A DNA stretch of 64,000 nt from Rhodoblastus sp963748385 (lineage in GTDB: Bacteria > Pseudomonadota > Alphaproteobacteria > Rhizobiales > Beijerinckiaceae), in the NCBI GenBank assembly GCA_963748385.1, contig CAVVIQ010000002.1:1-64000 (forward strand), in the 5' to 3' direction. The notes below the pieces were generated by a model, which saw only the letters and a list, made by a program, of their open reading frames with translations, had not been told where the DNA came from and did not search any database. Positions 55,338 to 63,742 of the stretch are shown piece by piece. The stretch's first letter is position 1, and each line of letters begins with the position of its first letter. The translations under genes were made by a program, and so were the position numbers.

Positions 55338-56312
55338 ATGGCCGTCGTGCTCGACCTTCTCAATGACGATCCCCGCAAGGGACCTGAGTCGCGGCCGCGC
55401 CATCCGGAAAAGGCCCACCGGCCCGACCAGCCGATCGCGCGCAAGCCGGACTGGATTCGCGTCAAGGCGCCGGGTTCGGCCGGCTGGGCGGAGACCAACG
55501 CGATTATCAAGGCTAACAGGCTGGTCACGGTCTGCGCGGAAGCCGGCTGTCCCAATATGGGCGAGTGCTGGGACAAGAAGCACGCCTCTTTCATGATCAT
55601 GGGCGACGTCTGCACCCGCGCCTGCGCCTTTTGCAACGTCAGGACCGGCCTGCCCGGGCCGCTCGACCCGAAGGAGCCCGCTCATATCGGCGAGGCGACG
55701 GCGCGGCTCGGCCTGAAACATGTCGTCGTCACCTCGGTCGACCGCGACGATCTCGACGACGGCGGCGCCGCGCATTTCGCCGCCGTGATCGCGGCGATCC
55801 GGCAAGCGAGCCCCGAAACGACGATCGAGATCCTGACCCCCGATTTCCTGCGCAAGCCGGGCGCGCTGGAGGTCGTGGTCGCGGCCAGGCCGGACGTGTT
55901 CAACCACAATCTCGAAACCGTGCCCTCGAATTATCTCACCGTGCGGCCCGGAGCCCGCTATTTCCACTCGCTGCGCCTGTTGCAGCGGGCGAAAGAACTG
56001 GACCCGGAGATTTTCACCAAGTCGGGAATCATGCTGGGCCTGGGCGAGACGCGCAACGAGGTCCTGCAATTGATGGACGACCTGCGCTCGGCCGAGGTCG
56101 ATTTCCTGACCGTCGGGCAATATCTGCAGCCGACGAAGAAACATCATCCGGTCAGGGAATTCGTTCCGCCGGAGCAGTTCAAGGCCTATGAATCCATCGC
56201 CTACGCCAAGGGTTTTTCGCTGGTCTCCGCTTCGCCGCTGACGCGCTCCTCGCATCATGCCGGCGAGGATTTCGAACGTTTGCGCGCGCGCCGGCGCGAC
56301 GGACGCGGGTGA
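55338..56312 (+). CDS. lipA: Lipoyl synthase
   Basis: LipA inserts two sulfur atoms into octanoyl chains on lipoyl-dependent enzymes by radical SAM chemistry. The 324-aa protein (ATG 55338) has the auxiliary cluster cysteines C66, C71, C77 (CAEAGCPNMGEC), the radical SAM cysteines C92, C96, C99 (CTRACAFC) and the C-terminal SPLTRSSHHAGEDF with the conserved serine ligand. The frame continues upstream but relatives start near MAVVLDLLN. It is followed after seven bases by the RatA/Coq10-like gene, a common alphaproteobacterial pair. Confidence 0.97.
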   Translation: MAVVLDLLNDDPRKGPESRPRHPEKAHRPDQPIARKPDWIRVKAPGSAGWAETNAIIKANRLVTVCAEAGCPNMGECWDKKHASFMIMGDVCTRACAFCNVRTGLPGPLDPKEPAHIGEATARLGLKHVVVTSVDRDDLDDGGAAHFAAVIAAIRQASPETTIEILTPDFLRKPGALEVVVAARPDVFNHNLETVPSNYLTVRPGARYFHSLRLLQRAKELDPEIFTKSGIMLGLGETRNEVLQLMDDLRSAEVDFLTVGQYLQPTKKHHPVREFVPPEQFKAYESIAYAKGFSLVSASPLTRSSHHAGEDFERLRARRRDGRG

Positions 56313-56319
56313 GGGCGCC

Positions 56320-56775
56320 ATGCCGAGTTTCCGCACCAGCCATGTCGTCAATCATACGCCGGAGCAGATGTTCGATCTGGTGGCGGATGTCGAATCCTAT
56401 CCGCAATTCGTGCCGCTCTGTCAGGCCTTGCGGGTGCGCCGGCGCTTTACGGGCGCCGAGGGCGCCGAAATCGTGCTGGCCGAGATGGAGGTCGGCTACA
56501 AGGCGATTCGCGAACGCTTCAGCAGTCGGGTGACGCTCAATCGCGCGGAAAAGCGGATCGATGTCGAATATGTCGACGGGCCGTTCAGCCATCTGGAGAA
56601 TATTTGGCGCTTCATTGAGGCCGGCGACGGCAGATGCCGGATCGAATTCTATATCGCCTATGAATTCCGCAGCCGCATGCTCGCGACGCTGATGGGCTCG
56701 ATGTTCGACGCCGCCTTCCGCAAGTTCGCCTCGGCCTTCGAGACGCGCGCCGATCAGATTTTCCGCCCGGTCTGA
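56320..56775 (+). CDS. RatA/Coq10-type START-domain protein
   Basis: This is a polyketide-cyclase/START-like protein linked to ubiquinone function (Coq10) or, in E. coli, to toxin RatA. The ATG at 56320 behind GAGGG gives 151 aa: MPSFRTSHVVNHTPEQMFDL, the DVESYPQFVPLCQALRV motif, and DVEYVDGPFSHLENIWRF. It is downstream of lipA with a seven-base gap and ends in a terminator. Confidence 0.92.
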   Translation: MPSFRTSHVVNHTPEQMFDLVADVESYPQFVPLCQALRVRRRFTGAEGAEIVLAEMEVGYKAIRERFSSRVTLNRAEKRIDVEYVDGPFSHLENIWRFIEAGDGRCRIEFYIAYEFRSRMLATLMGSMFDAAFRKFASAFETRADQIFRPV

Positions 56776-56810
56776 ACTTTTTCGTGACGGCGGGAGGGGA
56801 AAAAAAGCGT

Positions 56811-56844
56811 GGCCCCGCCGCTTTTCGCGCACGGGGCCTTTTTT
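56811..56844 (+). terminator. Intrinsic terminator after lipA-ratA
   Basis: GGCCCCG pairs with CGGGGCC across a 14-base loop and is followed by TTTTTT. An A-run precedes it, so it could also act on the opposite strand. It lies 35 bp after the RatA-like stop. Confidence 0.85.
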
Positions 56845-57526
56845 CGCTCAATGCGAATTCTGATGATGATCAGATAGAAATGCGGAAGTTTCCGCTATGA
56901 AGCTCGTTCTGTTGCGATGATTGGCGTCTCCCGTCAAAGTGGCCAGTTCCGCGTCTCCGCCCTGCAGGTGCGTCAATGCGCCGCGCCAAGGCGAGTGTCG
57001 CCGGAAACAGCAAGATGAGGTGGAGTCATCTTTCCCCGCATTCCGATACGCATCGCGAGCATATTTTCCGCGCACGCGCCATGTGCAATGCAACAAGCGC
57101 GTCAGCTTAACAATAGTGGCTGCGAGCGGATTTCGGCTCCTCGAACAATCACGAGAGACAAAGCGCTTCACGTCTTGCCGCTTCATCGATTGTTTCGACC
57201 GGGTCATTGCCCGCCGGACAGGTTCATAGCCCTCCAGCGTTCTCCCTGATCTTGAAAGCGGCTCCGCACGTCTTTCGATCAAGGCTGCAACACAATCAAG
57301 TGTGACACTTTTTTTGCCCGCGTCAACAGAAGAGTTCACACCTGCGTCAATCGTCCACAGGGGCGCCCGGGCCTTCGGATCGAGGAGAAAGGGGTCATCG
57401 ACGAAGCCGGTCGAAACGGCTTCCGGCGTCGTTCACGAATGGGGATGAATCGCCTTGGACAAAAGGCGGCGCGGGAACTGCGGTCCGCTTTCGCGCCGCA
57501 GCTTCGGAGCGCCCGGCGACACGCGT
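56845..57526. other. 680-bp region without a convincing gene
   Basis: Open frames here (for example on the minus strand from 57339 to 56848) have no conserved features, odd composition and no ribosome-binding site. The DNA is less GC-rich than the neighbours. A small RNA is possible but I see no diagnostic structure. The Flp gene 3' end lies at its right border. Confidence 0.4.
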
Positions 57527-57688
57527 TCAGACATTATTGGCGACAAAACCGAACAGGGTGTTCAATTCCGCCGCATAATAGCTCACGCCGGTCACGATGG
57601 TCGTGATGATGACGACACCCAGCATCACATACTCCATGGCGACGGCCGCGGAGTCCGAGGCAAGGAATTTTCTGATCAAGTTCCGCAC
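57527..57688 (-). CDS. Flp/Fap-type type IVb pilin
   Basis: This is a 53-aa gene. From GTG 57688 (AAGGA upstream) it reads MRNLIRKFLASDSAAVAMEY and ends GFVANNV. The A-V-A-M-E-Y segment with the conserved Glu-Tyr and the following long hydrophobic helix (VMLGVVIITTIVTGVSYYAA) are the hallmarks of Flp pilins of tad systems. Proteolytic processing would occur before the hydrophobic segment. No tad/cpa secretion genes are in the window, so it is a solitary or orphan pilin, perhaps served by a tad locus elsewhere. Confidence 0.88.
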   Translation of the reverse strand: MRNLIRKFLASDSAAVAMEYVMLGVVIITTIVTGVSYYAAELNTLFGFVANNV

Positions 57689-58031
57689 TGCTGCTTGTCC
57701 TTGCAGAGGTCGACGAGGTTTGACGTGGTTCGCAATATGGGAGCCAATACAACCACACGTCGATTAACACGCTATTGCATGTTTTGATTGCAATTGAGCG
57801 TTATTTCCGATCCTGCCGACGCCTTTCGTTCGCGTGGTCGCGCGGCTCCTCGCCGACCGCGCCGGCGAAATTCGTCTGGACATCGCCCGGGGCAAGACGC
57901 TACACGCCGTGGCGCCGCGTCGGGCGGTGGAAAACCTGGACCCTGACGTGGACGCAAGGGCCGCGGCGACCGTCCAGCCGGTCAAAAGCGACATGGCCGT
58001 GAACCGACGCGCGAGAGGCCGAAAGTTCGGG
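57689..58031. other. Intergenic region between flp and the Nramp-like gene
   Basis: This is the divergent region for the pilin (leftwards) and the transporter (rightwards). The part near 57770-57800 is AT-rich and may hold promoters. Depending on the true transporter start, its right half could be coding; the reading frame is open back to 57834 but that stretch shows no transporter features. Confidence 0.35.
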
Positions 58032-59291
58032 ATGGATTCGCAAGTGGGCGGCGACGCCGTCAGACGCAAAACCCTTTACCATCATCTGGCGGCCTGGGGG
58101 CCCGGCCTGCTGGTCATGCTCGCCGACACCGACGCGGGAAATGTCGTCACGGCCGCCCAGGCCGGCGCGCGCTGGAATTTTCGCCTGCTGCCGCTGATTC
58201 TGGCTCTGATCCCGGCGCTCTATCTGGTTCAGGAGCTTGCCGCGCGGCTCGGTCTTTTCGCCGGCCAGGGTTTTGGGGAAATGGTCCGCGCGCGTTTCGG
58301 CAAGCGGGCGGCGCTGCTGGCGCTGGCCGGTCTCGCGCTGGCGGCTTTCGGCACTCTGGTCACCGAATTCACCGGCGTCGCGGGCGTCGGCGAGCTTTAT
58401 GGCGTTTCGCGCGCCATTTCGCTTCCCGCGGCGGCCTTCGCTTTGCTGGCCGTGGCCGCGACCGGCTCCTATCGCAAGGTCGAGCGGGGCGCGCTGGCCA
58501 TCGGCTTGTTCGAATGCGCCTTTCTCGTCGTCGCCTGGAAGGCGCGTCCCCATCCGCTGGCGGTGGCGCGGGATTTTTTCCGCGGCCCGATCGCCGACCA
58601 TGATTTTCTGTTCCTCGCCGCGGCGATCGTCGGCGCCGTGTTCAATCCGTGGATGATCTATTACCAGCAGGCGGCGACGGCGCGGCGCGGGATCGCGCCC
58701 GATGAATTCGGCGCGGTGCGCGCGGACACCGCCGTGGGCGCGATCCTGACCCAGGCCCTGACCGGCGCGGTGCTGATCGCGGCGGCGGCGACGCTTTACG
58801 CCGGCGACCGCGCCCGCAGCCTCACCAGCATTGGCGAGGTCGGCGAGGCCCTGACTGGCGTGCTCGGGCGCGACAACGCCCTGCTGGTCTATAGTCTCGG
58901 CGTGTTGGGCGCGTCCTTCGCTGCGGCGATCGTCGCCTCGCTCGCCCTGTCCTGGGGCGTCGCCGAGGTGTTTTCGGCGCCGCGCGGGAAACGGTCCGGC
59001 GCGGAGGCCGGCCTGTTCGATTCCCGGCGCTTCATGGTCCTTTACATGGTCAGCGTCGGCGCGGCGGCGACGCTGGTCGGTCTTGCGCGCGATCTGGTCT
59101 GGATGAATATCGTGGCCCAGGTCGCCAACGCCCTGCTGTTCCCCCTCATCGTCGGCCTGCTGATCGCCTTGGCGGCCAGTGCGCTCGCGCCGCCGCTGCG
59201 GCTGCGCGGGCCGCGACTGGCGGTCATGGTCTTTCTCGCCGCGAGCGTGGCCGCGATCGGGGCGGTCGGCGCGGCGGCCGCCTTTTTCTGA
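58032..59291 (+). CDS. Nramp-family divalent metal transporter with variant motifs
   Basis: Nramp proteins import Mn, Fe or related metals with protons. From ATG 58032 the protein has 419 aa with about eleven membrane segments; the exact start is uncertain, with alternatives at 57993 and 57834. The first helix has MLADTDAGNVVTAAQAG, where canonical members have DPGN, and the sixth has FNPWMIYYQQA, where canonical members have MPH with a metal-binding Met. Loss of that Met is seen in Nramp-related magnesium and other non-classical members. The substrate is therefore open. Confidence 0.8.
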   Translation: MDSQVGGDAVRRKTLYHHLAAWGPGLLVMLADTDAGNVVTAAQAGARWNFRLLPLILALIPALYLVQELAARLGLFAGQGFGEMVRARFGKRAALLALAGLALAAFGTLVTEFTGVAGVGELYGVSRAISLPAAAFALLAVAATGSYRKVERGALAIGLFECAFLVVAWKARPHPLAVARDFFRGPIADHDFLFLAAAIVGAVFNPWMIYYQQAATARRGIAPDEFGAVRADTAVGAILTQALTGAVLIAAAATLYAGDRARSLTSIGEVGEALTGVLGRDNALLVYSLGVLGASFAAAIVASLALSWGVAEVFSAPRGKRSGAEAGLFDSRRFMVLYMVSVGAAATLVGLARDLVWMNIVAQVANALLFPLIVGLLIALAASALAPPLRLRGPRLAVMVFLAASVAAIGAVGAAAAFF

Positions 59292-59298
59292 ATCGGCC

Positions 59299-59625
59299 AT
59301 GCTCAAGTCAGGAAATTTCTTCCACAACCTGCCTGATGCTTCCGATGAAGAAGTCACGCAGGTTTTGTCCGCCTTTCCTGGCGCACGGGTCGAGCGGATC
59401 GTTTCGCTGGGGCAGGCGAGCCCGCCCGGCTTCTGGTGCGATCAGGCCTGGACGGAATGGGTCGTCGTGCTGGCGGGCGCGGCGAAATTGCTGTTCGAGG
59501 GCGAGGACGCGCCGCGCCTGCTGCGCCCCGGGGATTACCTCGAAATTCCCGCCCATGTGCGCCATCGCGTCGCCTGGACCGATCCGAACCGGCCGACAAT
59601 CTGGCTCGCCGTGCACAGTGAATGA
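59299..59625 (+). CDS. Small cupin-domain protein
   Basis: This 108-aa single-domain cupin starts MLKSGNFFHNLPDASDEEV and has the barrel segments WTEWVVVLAGAAKLLFEGED, LRPGDYLEIPAHVRHRVAWT and ends WLAVHSE. The histidines of PAHVRHRV fit a metal-binding cupin. It begins eight bases after the transporter stop, so it is probably cotranscribed. A second, altered copy lies at 63064. The substrate is unknown. Confidence 0.82.
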   Translation: MLKSGNFFHNLPDASDEEVTQVLSAFPGARVERIVSLGQASPPGFWCDQAWTEWVVVLAGAAKLLFEGEDAPRLLRPGDYLEIPAHVRHRVAWTDPNRPTIWLAVHSE

Positions 59626-59821
59626 ATCCTTGCGTTTTTTCGGTGAATCGAGACGGGATTTTTCACCCGACGTAAAACATGGAAGGAAACGGTGAGCGCG
59701 AGGCGGCATTTGATTAAAATGCTCGCTTTTCGCTTTCGCGGCCCGCAACCCGCCGCGCCGACCATCGCTCCCGACGAGGACGGATTCCCTCGATCCGTCA
59801 CAACGGGACGCGGAGCGGGTC

Positions 59822-60451
59822 ATGTCGCGGATTGCCGCCTTCTTTCTTTCGGCTGTGCTTGCCTTCGCCAGCGGCGTAGCGGAAGCCGGCGGCGCCTTGC
59901 CCACCAGCAGCTTCGCTTTGGTCGGCGGCGAAACCTCGATCCCCTACGGCTGGGTCGACTTCTGCCGACGCCGGCCGCGCGAATGTTCCCAGCCGGTCCA
60001 GCCCGCCCGCGACGTGGCGCTGAACGCCGCGAATTGGCGCACGCTCAACCGCATCAACAAAGAGGTCAATTCCGCGATCGAGCCGGTCTCCAATTACGAT
60101 CACTGGGGCACGATGCTCGACCATTGGGACTACCCGACCGACGGCAAGGGCGATTGCAAGATTTACGCGCTCTACAAGCGCAAGCTGCTCATCGACCGGG
60201 GTTTTCCACGGCAGGCCTTGCTGATGACCATCGTCCGCGATCTCGAAGGCCAGGGCCATGCGATCCTCACGGTGAAGACCGATCGCGGCGATTTCATCCT
60301 CGACAACCTCACCGACAGCATCCGTCCGTGGGCGACGACCGGTTATCGCTATCTCAAGCGCCAGTCGCAGGAAGATCCCAATGTCTGGGTGTCCTATGCC
60401 GGCGCGGCGCAGGCGGTCGCGTTGCGTGGCGGCGCGGCGAGGGTGAATTGA
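59822..60451 (+). CDS. Bacterial transglutaminase-like cysteine peptidase (BTLCP)
   Basis: The 209-aa protein has a signal peptide (MSRIAAFFLSAVLAFASGVA-EA) and the papain-like catalytic triad Cys112 (GKGDCKIYALYK), His146 (EGQGHAILTVKT) and Asp161 (ILDNLTDSI). BTLCP family members include LapG, a periplasmic protease that cleaves surface adhesins, but many alphaproteobacterial paralogues are of unknown function. No LapD-like partner is nearby. Part of its 3' end is duplicated behind the second cupin (63346-63420). Confidence 0.88.
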   Translation: MSRIAAFFLSAVLAFASGVAEAGGALPTSSFALVGGETSIPYGWVDFCRRRPRECSQPVQPARDVALNAANWRTLNRINKEVNSAIEPVSNYDHWGTMLDHWDYPTDGKGDCKIYALYKRKLLIDRGFPRQALLMTIVRDLEGQGHAILTVKTDRGDFILDNLTDSIRPWATTGYRYLKRQSQEDPNVWVSYAGAAQAVALRGGAARVN

Positions 60452-60630
60452 CGACGTAATCCAGCTACTGTCGCAATGAACAAGGGCCGACCACCGGCGC
60501 CGTTCGACCCCGGGGTGGGAGGTCGGTTCCAGGTCGAGAGCAGTCGATGGGTTGGATCATCCGCCCCTTCGCCGACGCCAAGGCCGCGCAAGCCAGGTTT
60601 CGCGCAATGCCGCGATGGTCATCCGCAGGC

Positions 60631-60969
60631 TCAAACGGTCGAGGGGCGGCGCCGCGAGACAAACCGCGCGATCAGGAAAAGCGCGATCCAGGTGACGGCG
60701 ATTGACGCGAGAGCGCCGACGAGCGTCACCGGCTCGCCGCGCATGAGGCGCGCCCAGATCGGCAGCGGGCCGCGATAGGCGTCATAATTCGGCGCGATTC
60801 CAATGGCCGCGATCGCCGCGGACAACGCAATGCGCGTCCCCTCGGCGATGAGGCCGCGCGTCCAGTGCGCGAAGGCCAAGCCAAGAGCGATGAACGGAAG
60901 GCCGAACGCGACGATCACGCCCGACATGAGCAGGGTGATCACGACATAGAGAATGGCGGTCTGCATCAT
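60631..60969 (-). CDS. Small inner-membrane protein of unknown function
   Basis: The 112-aa protein has three hydrophobic segments (AILYVVITLLMSGVIVAFGL, IALSAAIAAIGIA, LASIAVTWIALFLIARFV). I do not recognise a family. It begins 12 bp after the stop of the cytochrome/beta-propeller gene, so it is probably cotranscribed and may work with it in the membrane. Confidence 0.6.
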   Translation of the reverse strand: MMQTAILYVVITLLMSGVIVAFGLPFIALGLAFAHWTRGLIAEGTRIALSAAIAAIGIAPNYDAYRGPLPIWARLMRGEPVTLVGALASIAVTWIALFLIARFVSRRRPSTV

Positions 60970-60981
60970 GATGGTCTCCCG

Positions 60982-62763
60982 CTAATTGGCGGCCGCTTCA
61001 CCGTCGGGATAAAGGCAGATGAACGACGCTTTCCCGCCTTCGATGCCGTAGGCTGGCAGGTTGGACGAACTCGCGCAGATCCCGCCGTCCCTGGTGAAAA
61101 CGAGATCGCGCAGCCATGTCACGCGGGTCGGCAGGGGATAGCTGACGAAGGTCTTCGTCGACGGAGTGAATCGGAAGATGCGGTCCGACATGTTGGAGGT
61201 GATCCACACGTCGCCTGTCTTCGGATGGACGTTCAGCGCGTAAGGCGTCTCGTACTCGTTCGGCGCCAGCAGCGGCAGCTTCCAGGTGTCGAAAGTTTCC
61301 GCACGCGTGTCGAACTTCATCAGGCCTCCGTCGTCGAAGGCGGGAATCCACAGATTTCCGGCCTTGTCGAAACGCGGCCGTCGCGGGCCCTTCATCGGCG
61401 TGTCGAATTCCCTGATGGCGAAGGTCTTGGGATCGATGCGCCCGACCTTGTTGACGTTGAGCTTGGCGTACCAGATCGAGCCGTCGATCGGGTTCACGTC
61501 GATGCCATAGGGGAGCGAGAAGGCGTCGCGGCCCTGGTCGGCCCATTTGGTGTGCGACACGGCGAGATGCATGCCCTGCTTCGGGAAGAACGAGGCGACC
61601 TTGAGGATATAGGGAAAGGCGATGTCGGTCACGCCGCGCCAGAACCCGTCATGCGGCAGCGGAATGACCGTCATATTTTCCGTCTTGGGATCGAACCGGC
61701 CGACCTCGTTGGAGGCGGCGATGGTAAACCACACGATTCCCTCGCCATCGATCCTCACCGTGTGCGGATAGAGATGAGTGCTGCCGACGTCATAGAGCTT
61801 GAAGGCCCTCGTCGCTGGATCGAACGAGGCCAGCGTCGAGGACAGCGCGTTGGTCATCCAGAACTTGCCGTCCCTGGCCTGGGCCATGCTGTGCGGCCCG
61901 TGCTTGCCCGAGAATACGCCGATCGGCAGTTGGAAGCCCGAGAACACGCCGCCTTCCGGCAGGTCGATGTCGGGCTCCCTGTTCGCCTCGATCTTGCCGG
62001 TCTTGCGGTCGAGAACCCAGACGATGTCATGACCCTCGTCGGACCCGTAGAGGCGATCGTCGGCGCCGACGTCGGTGTCGTGGACGAAGGTCATCTCGTC
62101 GCCGACGACCCATTCCTTGACCTTGGCCTTGGCGAGTTCGTCGCTCCACGGGTGCTTCTGCACCGCGGCGACCGGCTTGCCGTCGAAGCCCTTCGCCAGC
62201 GTCGCCGCGATGTCCTGAGCCTGGCGATTGGTGAGGATCGCGAGATAGCCCTCCATGCGCCGCACGGTTTCATTCCAGCCTTCGGGGCTGCGCGGGACGC
62301 GGGTGAGCTCATTGCCGACCTGATGGCAATAGTTGCACTGGCTGACGAAGGCGGCGCGGCTGTCCGGATTCGCCCAGGATAGAGCGGTCAGATGCGCCGA
62401 GGCGGTCAGGCTGTCGGAGAGGGCGGCGGGGTCGGTCTCCCGCGCCATATCGTAATCGACGACTTCCGCCCCGTTGGCCGGCGCGTCGATGTCCTTCGCC
62501 GCATCCTTGAAATAGGGCGCTCGCGCGCGAAGGCTCACCTTGCCGGAAATGTCGGTCGTGAGGCTGTAACGGCCCTGGGCGTCGGCGTAAGCCGTGTCAC
62601 GGCGGGACTTCGTCCCGTCGAATATGGTGATCATCGCGCCGGGGACCGGCTTCATTCCGCTGGCGACCTGGCCGGTGATCGTTACGGCCGCGGCCCCGCT
62701 CACCTGCGCACAACCAATCAGGGCCGCCCATGCGAGCGCGGGCGGCCTCGACGACCGTTTCAT
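60982..62763 (-). CDS. Secreted protein with carboxypeptidase-regulatory, cytochrome-c and Vgb-like beta-propeller domains
   Basis: From ATG 62763 the protein has 593 aa: a signal peptide ending near VSGAAA, a carboxypeptidase-regulatory beta-sandwich (ITGQVASGMKPVPGAMITIF), one c-type heme motif (CNYCHQVGNE) followed by a methionine-containing segment (about residues 145-200), and a long streptogramin-lyase-like beta-propeller with repeated IW/VW-type blades (GKFWMTNALSSTLASFDPAT, GIVWFTIAASNEVGRFDPKT). A longer frame upstream has no signal and no good ribosome-binding site. It resembles periplasmic electron-transfer or dehydrogenase-like proteins; the substrate is unknown. Confidence 0.75.
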   Translation of the reverse strand: MKRSSRPPALAWAALIGCAQVSGAAAVTITGQVASGMKPVPGAMITIFDGTKSRRDTAYADAQGRYSLTTDISGKVSLRARAPYFKDAAKDIDAPANGAEVVDYDMARETDPAALSDSLTASAHLTALSWANPDSRAAFVSQCNYCHQVGNELTRVPRSPEGWNETVRRMEGYLAILTNRQAQDIAATLAKGFDGKPVAAVQKHPWSDELAKAKVKEWVVGDEMTFVHDTDVGADDRLYGSDEGHDIVWVLDRKTGKIEANREPDIDLPEGGVFSGFQLPIGVFSGKHGPHSMAQARDGKFWMTNALSSTLASFDPATRAFKLYDVGSTHLYPHTVRIDGEGIVWFTIAASNEVGRFDPKTENMTVIPLPHDGFWRGVTDIAFPYILKVASFFPKQGMHLAVSHTKWADQGRDAFSLPYGIDVNPIDGSIWYAKLNVNKVGRIDPKTFAIREFDTPMKGPRRPRFDKAGNLWIPAFDDGGLMKFDTRAETFDTWKLPLLAPNEYETPYALNVHPKTGDVWITSNMSDRIFRFTPSTKTFVSYPLPTRVTWLRDLVFTRDGGICASSSNLPAYGIEGGKASFICLYPDGEAAAN

Positions 62764-63063
62764 TTTTCGGCACCGGCGCCAAAGAATGTTTTCGCGCAGG
62801 GCCAGATCCCGCATCGCCCGAACGACGTTCGCGCCGCCTTCGCGGGTCAACCGAAATGTTTGCGACGTTCGCCTCTCGCATGACCCACCCCATTTCAGCG
62901 AACAGGTTTTCCCGGCGTCCACGAAACCAGCAGCAGCGCATAAGGGCTCGAATATTCCACGAGCCCCGGCTGACCCACAAGGCAATCGATGGAACTCCGG
63001 CAATTTTTTTCGGTTCCCGGAAATTCGCTTTCGAGACGGCTTTTTTCAGACCTGGCCGCGCCG

Positions 63064-63357
63064 ATGAAGTCAGGAAATCTTTTTGCCGATCCTCCCGATG
63101 CTTCGGGGGGAGAAATCACGCAAATCCTCTCCGCCTTTCCCGGCGCGCGGGTCGAGCGGATCGTCTCGCAGGGGCAGGCGAGCCCGCCCGGCTTCTGGTG
63201 CGATCGGGCCTGGACGGAATGGGTCGTCGTTCTGTCGGGCGCGGCGGAACTGCTGATCGAGGGCGAGAACGCGCCGCGCTTGCCGCGCCCCGGCGATTAT
63301 GTCGAGATTCCCGCCCATGTCCGCCATCGCGTGGCCTGGACCGACCCGAATGTCTAG
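63064..63357 (+). CDS. Second cupin copy, cut short and fused to a BTLCP tail remnant
   Basis: The 97-aa frame MKSGNLFADPPDASGGEITQ closely matches the cupin at 59299 up to HRVAWTDPN, then ends V-stop instead of RPTIWLAVHSE. The last cupin strand and its C-terminus are therefore missing. The following 63 bases continue as a copy of the BTLCP 3' end. The barrel may be incomplete, so function is doubtful. Confidence 0.75.
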   Translation: MKSGNLFADPPDASGGEITQILSAFPGARVERIVSQGQASPPGFWCDRAWTEWVVVLSGAAELLIEGENAPRLPRPGDYVEIPAHVRHRVAWTDPNV

Positions 63358-63420
63358 GTTTCCTGTGCCGCCGCCGCCGCGGCCTATGCCTCGCGCGCCG
63401 GCCCGGCGCGGGTGAACTGA
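63346..63420 (+). pseudogene. Remnant of a duplicated BTLCP 3' end
   Basis: Read in frame, the sequence gives DPNV-stop-VSCAAAAAAYASRAG then PARVN-stop, which lines up without gaps with DPNVWVSYAGAAQAVALRGG then AARVN-stop at the end of the peptidase gene (60376-60451). The Trp codon TGG has become TAG. Confidence 0.8.
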
Positions 63421-63461
63421 CGCCCCAACCCCGCCGAAACCGGGAAATCGAACGCACAAAA

Positions 63462-63487
63462 AAGCCCCGCCGCAACCGGCGGGGCTT
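63462..63487. terminator. Bidirectional terminator
   Basis: AAGCCCCGCCG and CGGCGGGGCTT form an 11-bp perfect stem around CAAC, with an A-run before and TTCAA after. It serves the cupin remnant (+) and the converging His-rich gene (-). Confidence 0.82.
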
Positions 63488-63529
63488 CAATCCGCAACAA
63501 TTTAACGCCACTCGATCCTTTTTTTGAAC

Positions 63530-63742
63530 TCAGGCATGATGTTCAGCGAGCGCTTTCGACGCCTCGTCGTGATGTTCTTCCGCATGTCTGGCATGCGCAT
63601 GTGCGAGGATCGCGTGATGCGAAGCCTTTTCGTGTTCGCCGTGTTCGTGATGCTTGGCCGCCTCGCGATGGTGTCCGGCGGCTTCTTCGCAATGTTCGGC
63701 GGCGGCGGCATGATGTTCGGCGGCTTCCTTGGCGTGCGGCAT
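63530..63742 (-). CDS. Small His/Ala/Glu-rich protein
   Basis: The ATG at 63742 behind GGGAG gives 70 aa made of helical heptad-like units such as EAAEHHAAAAEHCEEAAGHH and EASKALAEHHA. Similar short His-rich proteins occur in other Proteobacteria without a known role. The histidine density suggests metal binding, which is inference. The frame remains open upstream but that part lacks this composition. Confidence 0.7.
   Translation of the reverse strand: MPHAKEAAEHHAAAAEHCEEAAGHHREAAKHHEHGEHEKASHHAILAHAHARHAEEHHDEASKALAEHHA

Noticed and set aside
56848..57339. 163-codon open frame on the minus strand
   Set aside because: No conserved features, no ribosome-binding site and unusual Arg/Ser/Thr composition.
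57455..57787. 110-codon open frame on the plus strand
   Set aside because: It overlaps the Flp pilin gene on the other strand, whose short product matches a known family.
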